The notes below the pieces were generated by a model. The model was not told where the DNA came from. It saw only the letters and a list, made by a program, of their open reading frames with translations, and did not search any database. From Caryophanales bacterium UBA1424 (GTDB taxonomy: Bacteria; Bacillota_I; Bacilli_A; RFN20; CAG-826): 8,432 nt of DNA. This document shows, piece by piece, positions 1 to 6,371 of the stretch (within the stretch, counting starts at the first letter, position 1; the number at the start of each line of letters is the position of its first letter). The DNA lies in NCBI GenBank assembly GCA_002329705.1, contig DCUC01000053.1, positions 3,232-11,663 of the forward strand. Reading direction: 5' to 3'. The position numbers and the translations under genes are program-made.

Positions 1-564
1 ATTCTCAATCGGCGCTTCTTCGTTGAAAGCTGCCCGCAGTATTTTACGTTTACGAATGATGATTTACAGAGGGAAGATGGCTACTTATATACATTTGCCC
101 CGCCTCTTCGCAGCTTTGTTTCGCGCAAGCTCCTCTTCGTCAACCAGAAACATATCGACACGATCGGTACGGATCACTGCGCCTTCAATGTCGCCGACAA
201 AAAAGGCAAAATGCTCTTTGAGATGCCGCTTGGCATCGGGGGCATCGAACACTCCTTTACGATTATGCGCCACCACTTAGGCGATGCCGTTATCAATAAG
301 ATGACTGTGAATATCGCCCGCATTCAGGGGCTTGAAGGCAAAGGCGAAATCAAAGTCGGAAACGATGCCGATCTCGTCTTCTTCAAACCCGCACCGCGCA
401 GTTTGATTCTCGATCAGCACGGTCGCGCTGATTACTCCCTTTATATCGGCCAGCCCTCGCATGGCCAAGTCATCTCGACGATGGTCCGCGGCCAATTTGT
501 CATTGAGAACCGCGTCTATCAGGGAGGCCGCGGGCAGTGGATTAAAGGACGGGATATCGAATGA
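1..564 (+). CDS. hyuA: Dihydropyrimidinase/hydantoinase-family amidohydrolase, C-terminal part (cut by window start)
   Basis: Reading frame 1 is open from the first base to a TGA at 562-564 and gives 187 residues; a full family member has about 460, so some 270 N-terminal residues lie upstream. Visible family marks are ESCPQYF near residue 9 (compare the ETCPQY segment of dihydropyrimidinases), APPLRS near 33, and GTDHCAF near 56, whose Asp58 matches the catalytic/metal Asp of the SDH motif. A C-terminal beta-sandwich tail follows, with KGEIKVGNDADLVFF, typical of cyclic amidohydrolases. The family hydrolyses the cyclic amide bond of dihydropyrimidines, hydantoins or related ureide rings in the cytoplasm. 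The HxH metal site and the carboxylated Lys are outside the window. Its stop overlaps the ssnA start by four bases. Next to ssnA and xdh genes it is probably the HyuA-type ring-opening enzyme of purine catabolism. The family call is firm; the substrate is inferred. Confidence 0.88.
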   Translation: MLNRRFFVESCPQYFTFTNDDLQREDGYLYTFAPPLRSFVSRKLLFVNQKHIDTIGTDHCAFNVADKKGKMLFEMPLGIGGIEHSFTIMRHHLGDAVINKMTVNIARIQGLEGKGEIKVGNDADLVFFKPAPRSLILDQHGRADYSLYIGQPSHGQVISTMVRGQFVIENRVYQGGRGQWIKGRDIE

Positions 565-1865
565 AAAAAGCCATAATCAACGCTAAAATATATGATTTTG
601 CAACGTTTTTAGATAATGGTTTTGTTATTTTCGATCATGTCATTAATCAAGTTGGAGCGATGGAAAACTTCGTCGATGAAGGATACGAAATCATCGATGC
701 CCGTGGTGCTTTGCTCATGCCGGGCCTCGTCTGCGGCCACACTCATATCTATTCCAAATTCGCTCGTGGGTTATCCCTGCCATTTAATCCCAAAAATTTT
801 CAGGAAATTTTAGACCAGATGTGGTGGAAGTTGGACCGTCATATTGATAATGAAACTTCATATTATAGCGGCATCGTGGCCGCCGCCGATTTTCTTCGCG
901 ACGGAGTGACGACGATCATCGATCATCACGCCAGCGGGAAAGAAATAGTCGGTTCTCTCGCTTCCTTAAAGAAAGCGGTGTGCGATGAAGCTTCTGTCCG
1001 CGCTCTGTTCGCTTTTGAAGTGAGCGATCGCTTTGATGTTAATCAAGCCATTCAGGAAAATGTCGCCTTCATCAAGAATTTTAAAACTCCTTTTACCGCC
1101 GGCCTCTTCGGCCTTCACGCCTCGATGAGCCTCTCCGAAGCAAGCCTTGAAAAAGTGCGCGCGAATTTAAACGGCGCTCCGATTCACATTCATGTCGCTG
1201 AAAGCGAAATGGATGAAGAAGACGCGCAGAGCAAATATCACGAAAGCGTTGTCGAACGGCTCGACCGCCACGGCCTGATTAACGAAGACAGTCTCCTTAT
1301 TCACTGCGTTCATGTCAGCGAACACGAACTCGACATCATCGAAAAGCGGAAAGCCGCCATCGTCGTCAATGTCACATCGAACATGAATAATGCCGTCGGT
1401 CTTCCCGACATCAATAAATTCCGGGACAAAGGCATTCCCGTGATGATCGGAAATGATGGGCTCTCCAGCGGAGCCGCCAACGAATATATAAATCTTTTAT
1501 ATGGTATGCACCTTCTTTATAAGAAGCCGACTGCTTTTGGACTCGGCGAGCTCCTTGAGATGATCGATTCTGGATACGACTATGTCTCCCGTCGCCTCGG
1601 CATTAAACTCGGGCGAATCGAAAGCGGCTACGAAGCCGATCTGCTTCTCGTTCCTTATATGGCTCCGACAGCAATGGATCAAAGCAATGCTCTCGGTCAC
1701 ATCTTTTTCGGCATGATGCACGCCTTTAAGCCGAGCGATGTCTTCGTCGCCGGTGAGCAATTAGTCAAAAATTACGAACTGACGAACAAAAAACTCGTCA
1801 TGGAATACGAAAGAAGCCAAGAAGTCGCCAATCGACTATGGCAAAGAATCAAAGGAGAGAAATGA
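561..1865 (+). CDS. ssnA: SsnA-type amidohydrolase (putative deaminase/aminohydrolase)
   Basis: 434 residues, full length for SsnA. It belongs to the metal-dependent amidohydrolases related to guanine deaminase, cytosine deaminase and TRZ/ATZ chlorohydrolases. Visible ligands are the HTH motif after the strand MPGLVCG (His60, His62), HVAESE with His211 and Glu214, LIHCVH with His248 and His251, and IGNDG with Asp299. The opening motif VCGHTHIYSKFARG is very close to SsnA proteins. The tail has the GRIESGYEADLLLV strand pattern of the beta-sandwich domain. Cytoplasmic; no signal peptide or membrane segment. The start is the ATG overlapping the upstream TGA (ATGA), with AAAGGA about 11 bases before it, so translation is probably coupled. 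The substrate of SsnA is not fixed by sequence; beside hyuA and xdh genes it likely acts on a purine-ring breakdown intermediate. The first ~100 bases are visibly more AT-rich than the rest, which is common at translation starts. Confidence 0.9.
   Translation: MKKAIINAKIYDFATFLDNGFVIFDHVINQVGAMENFVDEGYEIIDARGALLMPGLVCGHTHIYSKFARGLSLPFNPKNFQEILDQMWWKLDRHIDNETSYYSGIVAAADFLRDGVTTIIDHHASGKEIVGSLASLKKAVCDEASVRALFAFEVSDRFDVNQAIQENVAFIKNFKTPFTAGLFGLHASMSLSEASLEKVRANLNGAPIHIHVAESEMDEEDAQSKYHESVVERLDRHGLINEDSLLIHCVHVSEHELDIIEKRKAAIVVNVTSNMNNAVGLPDINKFRDKGIPVMIGNDGLSSGAANEYINLLYGMHLLYKKPTAFGLGELLEMIDSGYDYVSRRLGIKLGRIESGYEADLLLVPYMAPTAMDQSNALGHIFFGMMHAFKPSDVFVAGEQLVKNYELTNKKLVMEYERSQEVANRLWQRIKGEK
1851..1860 (+). 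promoter_or_regulatory. Ribosome binding site deciding the start of the PreA-like gene
   Basis: AAAGGAGAGA lies at the end of ssnA, just upstream of the tandem ATGATG at 1862-1867. AGGAG ends 4 bases before the first ATG and 7 before the second. This excludes the longer open frame beginning at 1838, which has no comparable site in front of it. Confidence 0.75.
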
Positions 1866-2953
1866 TGGATTTATCGACAAAGTTTGATGGATTAGTGCTC
1901 GCTAATCCGCTCATGCCGGCGGCCGGACCCCTCGTTGGGGATAGCGAACGCCTCATCTTTATGAAAGAGGCCGGCTGCGGAGCGATTGTCACAAAGACAA
2001 TTTCGACCAAAGACGCCCACATTCCGCGCCCGTGCATTTACGGAGACCGCGAATACATCATGAACAGCGAATTATGGAGCGAATACAACAAAGAGAAATG
2101 GATTGAAGAATTTCTCCCTGAGTTCGTCGCCAAAAATGATGGCCGCCCCCTCATTGTCAGCGTTGGCTACACCAAAGAAGATATGGAAGTTTTAATACCT
2201 CTCTTGGACCGTTTTGCCGATGCCTTTGAGGTGTCAACCCACTATGTGGGTACCGACCATTCCGTCATCGCCGAAACCGTCAGAACAATTCGCAAGCACA
2301 CCAAAAAACCTCTCTATATGAAGATCAGCCCCCACATTCCCGATCCGTCAGGATTTGCCAGGGCGATTAAAGAGGCGGGTGCAAGCGGCGTCGTCGCCGT
2401 CAACTCCTTAGGTCCGACGATGAAAATTGATATTAAGAAACGGCGCATCATCTACGCCAACGAAAAAGGCTTTGTGTGGACGAGCGGGCCGGTCATTAAA
2501 AATCTCGCTTTAGCGACGGTGTACACGATTAAACAAGCCGAGCCGTCATTGACCGTCATCGGCGTTGGCGGCATCGCCTCGGCAGATGACGTCATCGAAT
2601 TCTTGCTGGCGGGCGCAAGCGGCGTGCAAATGCTCTCCGCCGCTCTCTTAAAAGGCAAACAGCTCTATGCCAAAATTATCGAGGACTTGCCCAAAGCTCT
2701 CGAAAGAAACGGCTTCACTTCAATACAGGAAGTAATTGATACGCAGCTCACTAACAAAGTCAGATATGAAGGTAATACCCCCTATCTCATTCCGGAAAAG
2801 TGCATTCGCTGTATGTTGTGTGTGAAAATCTGTCCATACTTTGCCATCGAGATGAAAGATGTCATCACTTTTGATTCAACCAAGTGCTTTCAGTGCGGTC
2901 TTTGCCCCGTCAAATGCCCGACGGGAGCCATCGTCATGGAAGAAAAGGAGTAA
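1862..2953 (+). CDS. PreA/dihydroorotate dehydrogenase-like flavoprotein with C-terminal 2x[4Fe-4S] ferredoxin domain
   Basis: 363 residues from the first ATG of a tandem ATGATG; the second, at 1865, is equally possible. Residues 1-270 look like the FMN-binding TIM barrel of dihydroorotate/dihydropyrimidine dehydrogenases: NPLMPAAGP near 15, KTIS near 45, MKISPH near 153, VNSLGP near 180, TSGPVIKNLAL near 207, and the phosphate-binding end VGGIASADD near 235. Residues 310-356 carry two CxxCxxCxxxC clusters (Cys314/317/320/324 and Cys342/345/348/352). This layout matches PreA, the catalytic subunit of bacterial dihydropyrimidine dehydrogenase. The segment where PreA and DHOD have an N-x-S-C-P-[NH] motif reads EVSTHYVG (residues 123-130), so the usual catalytic Cys is absent. 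No PreT-like NAD(P)H/FAD partner is seen. It sits between ssnA (4-base overlap) and the xdh genes (3-base gap). I infer a ring-reducing role, perhaps in the place YgfK fills in E. coli-type loci; the substrate is unknown. Confidence 0.85.
   Translation: MMDLSTKFDGLVLANPLMPAAGPLVGDSERLIFMKEAGCGAIVTKTISTKDAHIPRPCIYGDREYIMNSELWSEYNKEKWIEEFLPEFVAKNDGRPLIVSVGYTKEDMEVLIPLLDRFADAFEVSTHYVGTDHSVIAETVRTIRKHTKKPLYMKISPHIPDPSGFARAIKEAGASGVVAVNSLGPTMKIDIKKRRIIYANEKGFVWTSGPVIKNLALATVYTIKQAEPSLTVIGVGGIASADDVIEFLLAGASGVQMLSAALLKGKQLYAKIIEDLPKALERNGFTSIQEVIDTQLTNKVRYEGNTPYLIPEKCIRCMLCVKICPYFAIEMKDVITFDSTKCFQCGLCPVKCPTGAIVMEEKE
2228..2251 (+). other. Diverged active-site loop of the PreA-like protein (usual catalytic Cys absent)
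   Basis: These bases encode EVSTHYVG, residues 123-130, directly after the barrel strand that in dihydroorotate and dihydropyrimidine dehydrogenases ends in N-x-S-C-P. There is no Cys here; Ser125, Thr126 and His127 are the nearest polar residues. The alignment is by eye and depends on the flanking strand FEVS and the later KISPH strand. Confidence 0.55.
2944..2950 (+). promoter_or_regulatory. Ribosome binding site of the Mo-subunit gene
   Basis: AAAGGAG lies at the 3' end of the PreA-like gene, 6 bases before the ATG at 2957. The two genes are only 3 bases apart, so the site lies within the upstream coding region. Confidence 0.8.
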
Positions 2954-2956
2954 TTA

Positions 2957-5050
2957 ATGTTCGATCCGAATAAATCAACACCGAAAATCGACCACGAAGA
3001 AAAATGTTCTGGTCAGGCCGTCTATGTCTCGGACATCACCTTTGACGACATTTTGTATGCCAAGACAGTCCGTTCGACAATCGCCAAAGGATATATTCGC
3101 GCGATTGGCGTGCCAACCCTTCCCCGTGGCTATCACATCGTCGACCACCGCGATGTCGTCAAAGAAAACTATGTCAAAATGATTTTGACCGACTGGCCCG
3201 TTTTTGCCGTCGATCGCGTCAACTATATCGGCGAGCCGATTCTCCTCGTGGTCGGTCCCGACAAGCGCGTCATCGATGAAATCGTCTCCGCCATTCAAAT
3301 CGACTATGAAGAAGAGACACCCGTTTTTGACTTTGTCAACAGCGTCGTCAACAAGTCCTTTGCGAAGGGTGATTACAGCCAGGCCGCAAAAGCGGCGAAG
3401 CGGACGATTATAGAAACTTTTAATACCGGTTATCAGGAGCAAGCCTACATCGAACCGCAAGGCATGCTAGCTTATCTTGAAGAAGGCGGTAAAGTCACTT
3501 TGGTCGGTTCGATGCAGTGTCCTTACTACATTAAAAACGCCGTCATTAATACCTTGGGCTATCCCGAAGATAAAGTCCGCGTCATTCAGCCCGCGGTGGG
3601 AGGCGCCTTTGGCGGAAAAGAAGAATTTCCTTCGACCATCGCCTGCCAACTCGCGACTGCTGTCGTCAAAATCAAAAGGCCGATTAAGATGATTTTTGAA
3701 CGCGAAGAGGACATGCTTGTCACGACGAAGCGCCACCCTTCCGAAATCACTCTTGAAGCCAAGATTGATGAAAACAATAAAGTATTGGGTATTAAAGCCC
3801 ACGTCAGCCTCGACGCCGGAGCGTATATCGGCTTAAGCGGCGTCGTGCTCTCGCGCGCCATGCTGGCGGTCACGAATGCCTATACGATAAATAACCTCGA
3901 TGTCAGCGGCGATGTCTATGTGACGAACACCGTTCCGACGGGAGCCTTTCGCGGGTTTGGTTCGCCGCAGATGATCTTTGCCATCGAAATGTTTATGAAT
4001 CACCTCGCCAAAGATTTAGGTCTCGACCCGTACCAGTTCCGCCTTAACCATTTGGTTAAACAAGGCGACTTGACTTCGACATCCGGTCTTTATCGCGACC
4101 CGATCATCCTCAAAGACATGATCGGCAAAGCGATGGCCATTTCTGACTATCAGAAAAAGACGGAAGAATATGCTAAACTCGACTCCTTTAAAGGCATCGG
4201 GATGAGCTGGTTTTTACACGGATGCGGCTTTACCGGCGATGGCGAAAGTGCGCACATCAAGGCTAAAGTCCGAATTGTCAAAGACGAAAAAGATGTCGTC
4301 CATCTCCATATTGCCGCTGTCGACATGGGGCAAGGAGCGAGAACCTCGCTTAAACGCGTGGTGGCGATGGCTTTAGGTGTCGAAAACGAGCAAGTTGTTT
4401 TTGATTATCCCGATACCGACCTGGCTCCCGACTCAGGACCGACGGTCGCCTCGCGGACAATGATGATTGTCGGTGGACTTCTAGCCCGCGCCGCCCAAAA
4501 CTTAAAAGACAACTGGAAAGCGGGCGAACGCCAGGAAATCATCGAAAATTATCAGCCTCCACAGTACATTAAATGGGATGAAAGCAAGCTGCAAGGCGAT
4601 GCCTATCCCGCTTATTCATGGGGCGTCAACATCGTCGAAGTCGAAGTCTCGCCGGTTACCTATGAGGTCGAACTCAAAGGCATCTGGAGCGTCTACGATG
4701 TCGGCAAAGCCATCGACGAAAGAATCGTCATCGGCCAAGCCGATGGCGGTATCACCCAGGGCGTAGCTTATGGCTATCTTGAAGTAATGCGCCATGAAAA
4801 CGGCAAGTTGAGGCAGAAGAATTTAACCGATTATATCATTCCGACGTCAATGGATATGCCGCCGATGGAAACCATCATCATGGATAATCCGTTTGCCTAT
4901 GGTCCTTACGGAGCCAAAGGCGCCGGTGAATTGACGCTTGTCGGAGGCGCGCCGGCGGTGGCCCTTGCGATTGAAAACGCCATCAAGCGCCGCGTCAACC
5001 GCATTCCCGCCACGCCCGAACACATCATGGAGTTACTGAATAATGAATAG
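2957..5050 (+). CDS. xdhA: Xanthine dehydrogenase-family molybdenum-cofactor subunit
   Basis: 697 residues, on the short side for the family (about 700-800) but with both ends present. The N-terminal a/b-hammerhead domain covers about residues 1-125 (CSGQAVYVSDI, then IGEPILLVVG). The molybdopterin-binding region follows: EPQG at 166, GGAFGGKEE at 215, TGAFRGFGSPQ at 328, MGQGAR at 457 and GAKGAGELTLVGG at 652. By alignment to bovine xanthine oxidase by eye, Glu222 matches Glu802, Arg300 (in LSRAML) matches Arg880, Phe334 matches Phe914, and Glu658 matches the catalytic base Glu1261. The Glu/Arg pair binds purine substrates and is missing from aldehyde oxidases, so a purine such as xanthine or hypoxanthine is the likely substrate. 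Cytoplasmic, expected to assemble with the two following subunits. It overlaps the [2Fe-2S] gene by 8 bases. Whether it carries the labile selenium of clostridial enzymes cannot be read from sequence. The symbol follows E. coli subunit naming. Confidence 0.93.
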   Translation: MFDPNKSTPKIDHEEKCSGQAVYVSDITFDDILYAKTVRSTIAKGYIRAIGVPTLPRGYHIVDHRDVVKENYVKMILTDWPVFAVDRVNYIGEPILLVVGPDKRVIDEIVSAIQIDYEEETPVFDFVNSVVNKSFAKGDYSQAAKAAKRTIIETFNTGYQEQAYIEPQGMLAYLEEGGKVTLVGSMQCPYYIKNAVINTLGYPEDKVRVIQPAVGGAFGGKEEFPSTIACQLATAVVKIKRPIKMIFEREEDMLVTTKRHPSEITLEAKIDENNKVLGIKAHVSLDAGAYIGLSGVVLSRAMLAVTNAYTINNLDVSGDVYVTNTVPTGAFRGFGSPQMIFAIEMFMNHLAKDLGLDPYQFRLNHLVKQGDLTSTSGLYRDPIILKDMIGKAMAISDYQKKTEEYAKLDSFKGIGMSWFLHGCGFTGDGESAHIKAKVRIVKDEKDVVHLHIAAVDMGQGARTSLKRVVAMALGVENEQVVFDYPDTDLAPDSGPTVASRTMMIVGGLLARAAQNLKDNWKAGERQEIIENYQPPQYIKWDESKLQGDAYPAYSWGVNIVEVEVSPVTYEVELKGIWSVYDVGKAIDERIVIGQADGGITQGVAYGYLEVMRHENGKLRQKNLTDYIIPTSMDMPPMETIIMDNPFAYGPYGAKGAGELTLVGGAPAVALAIENAIKRRVNRIPATPEHIMELLNNE

Positions 5051-5516
5051 CATAAAATTTAATTTAAACGGACAGGATGTCGCCGTCGAACTCAATCCGA
5101 GCTTGCGCTTGCTTGATGTTCTCCGCGACCATTTTCATCTGACCGGCACGAAAGAAGGCTGCGGTGAAGGCGAGTGCGGAGCGTGCTCAGTCTTAATTAA
5201 CGGCCGCGTCGTCAACAGCTGTTGCTTTCCTCTGGCTAACGCCAACGGCAAAAAGATTTTGACCATCGAAGGTTTGGCCGCCACCAAGCGCTATCAAATT
5301 TTAAAAGATGCCTTTCACATCGAAGGCGGTTCGCAATGCGGAATATGCACGCCGGGCATGATTATGGCCGCCGAGAGTTTGCTTTCGATGAACCCCCATC
5401 CGACCGATGAGGAAATTCGCATCGGGTTGTCGGGAAACTTGTGCCGTTGCACCGGCTACAACATGATTATCAAGGCGGTTAAAACGGCCGCCAAGTTAGG
5501 AGAAGGATTATGGTAA
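5043..5516 (+). CDS. xdhC: Xanthine dehydrogenase-family [2Fe-2S] subunit
   Basis: 157 residues, the normal length for the small iron-sulfur subunit of molybdenum hydroxylases. The N-terminal plant-type ferredoxin domain has Cys40, Cys45, Cys48 (KEGCGEGECGACSV) and Cys60 in NSCC; Cys61 is an extra neighbour. The C-terminal four-helix domain has the second cluster, Cys99/Cys102 in QCGICTPG and Cys134/Cys136 in LCRCTGY. Together these clusters carry electrons from the molybdenum centre to the FAD subunit. The ATG lies 8 bases inside the end of the Mo-subunit gene, with GGAG about 10 bases upstream, so coupled translation is likely. No signal peptide, so this is not a periplasmic aldehyde-dehydrogenase-type subunit. 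The family call is secure. The symbol follows E. coli naming, where XdhC is the iron-sulfur subunit; in other bacteria xdhC denotes a maturation chaperone, which this is not. Confidence 0.95.
   Translation: MNSIKFNLNGQDVAVELNPSLRLLDVLRDHFHLTGTKEGCGEGECGACSVLINGRVVNSCCFPLANANGKKILTIEGLAATKRYQILKDAFHIEGGSQCGICTPGMIMAAESLLSMNPHPTDEEIRIGLSGNLCRCTGYNMIIKAVKTAAKLGEGLW
5498..5502 (+). promoter_or_regulatory. Ribosome binding site of the FAD-subunit gene
   Basis: AGGAG inside the end of the [2Fe-2S] gene, 7 bases before the overlapping ATG at 5510. It supports that ATG as the start. Confidence 0.75.
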
Positions 5517-6358
5517 GACATATCATTCCCAATAATCTTAACGAAGCCCTCAATTTTTTAAACGAAGGACCCTTCCACATCATGGCCGGCGGCACTGATT
5601 TGATGATTCAAAAAAGAAGCACGGCCGGCACGCCCCCGAAATTCGCCAAAGACGTTCTTTATATCGCTAACCTCGCCGAACTTAATTATATTAAGAAGGA
5701 CGAAGCCCACCGCTGCATCCGCATTGGTGCGGCCGCCAAGTTAGAAGATATTTATAACCACGTCGATACCCCGGCTCTACTAAAAGATATCATTCGCGAA
5801 ATTGGCAGCCCCGGCATTCGCCACAGCGCGACATTAGGCGGCAATATCGCCAACGCCTCACCCGCTGGCGACAGTTTGGTCGCCCTCTATCTTTTTGATG
5901 CCGAAATTGTTTTATTAAGTGTCGACGGTGAGCGGATTGTGCCGATTAAAAAGTTTATTACCGGCGTGCGCCGCATCGATCTCCGCAGCAACGAATTAAT
6001 CAAAGAAATAGTCATACCCATAATTCCGATTACCGCCTACAAATGGTATAAAGTCGGAGGTCGGCGCGCCGATTCGATCAGCAAGGTGTCCTTTGCCGGA
6101 GTCTATCTTTCCAACTTTGGTTTAGTGGCGGATATTCGGTTTGCTTTCGGCTCTGTTTCGGCGACCGTGGCGCGTAGTATCGAACTTGAAAATTCGCTTA
6201 AAAACCGTCCAATTGAGCAAATAATCGGTGATTTACCGCGTATTTTAGAGGAAGCCGACAAGATGATTTCCCCGATTGATGATCAGCGTTCTAATAAGAT
6301 TTACCGTCGTAAAGTTGCTGGCAACATTATGGAACGCTTTATAAAAAACATTGCGTAA
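5510..6358 (+). CDS. xdhB: Xanthine dehydrogenase-family FAD-binding subunit
   Basis: 282 residues, typical of the stand-alone FAD subunit of molybdenum hydroxylases (CoxM/XdhB type). The FAD-binding motifs are MAGGTDLM at residues 25-32 and the longer segment 104-122 containing ATLGGNIANASPAGDS. The C-terminal domain ends in NKIYRRKVAGNIMERF, the usual close of the CO-dehydrogenase flavoprotein C-terminal domain. It takes electrons from the [2Fe-2S] subunit and passes them to NAD+ or another acceptor; the acceptor cannot be decided here. The start overlaps the preceding gene by 7 bases. The following gene begins 13 bases downstream, the widest gap in the window. The gene order Mo, FeS, FAD gives a complete three-subunit enzyme. 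No maturation or selenium-insertion gene (YqeB, YqeC, MocA/YgfJ types) lies in the window. Confidence 0.94.
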   Translation: MVRHIIPNNLNEALNFLNEGPFHIMAGGTDLMIQKRSTAGTPPKFAKDVLYIANLAELNYIKKDEAHRCIRIGAAAKLEDIYNHVDTPALLKDIIREIGSPGIRHSATLGGNIANASPAGDSLVALYLFDAEIVLLSVDGERIVPIKKFITGVRRIDLRSNELIKEIVIPIIPITAYKWYKVGGRRADSISKVSFAGVYLSNFGLVADIRFAFGSVSATVARSIELENSLKNRPIEQIIGDLPRILEEADKMISPIDDQRSNKIYRRKVAGNIMERFIKNIA

Positions 6359-6367
6359 AGAAGGTGA
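6359..6367 (+). promoter_or_regulatory. Ribosome binding site deciding the start of the threonine-synthase-like gene
   Basis: AGAAGGTGA lies in the 13-base gap, 4 bases before ATG 6372. It favours that ATG over the in-frame TTG at 6351, which overlaps the FAD-subunit stop and has no clear site. Confidence 0.7.
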
Positions 6368-6371
6368 AATA

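Noticed and set aside
561..700. AT-rich start of ssnA as a sign of horizontal transfer or an internal promoter
   Set aside because: The shift is limited to the first ~100 bases, the gene overlaps its upstream neighbour, and AT-rich 5' ends are common for translation initiation. No convincing -35/-10 pair was found.
1838..1861. N-terminal extension of the PreA-like protein by eight residues
   Set aside because: The AAAGGAG site lies inside this stretch and points to the ATGATG at 1862-1867; the extension would also overlap ssnA by 28 bases.
2237..2251. Perfect 6-bp inverted repeat, ACCCAC-TAT-GTGGGT
   Set aside because: It lies inside the PreA-like coding region, has no T-run or regulatory position, and is explained by ordinary codons for THYVG. 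A short stem like this is expected by chance.
2975..3460. 161-codon open frame on the minus strand opposite the Mo-subunit gene
   Set aside because: Complementary shadow of a strongly supported gene. Its translation is rich in Asp/Val/Phe runs mirroring GTC/ATC/AAA codons, shows no domain motif, and has no ribosome site of note.
6351..6371. TTG start giving seven extra residues on the threonine-synthase-like protein
   Set aside because: A rare start codon without a ribosome site; ATG 6372 has AGAAGGTGA just upstream and begins right before the zinc ribbon, as in relatives.
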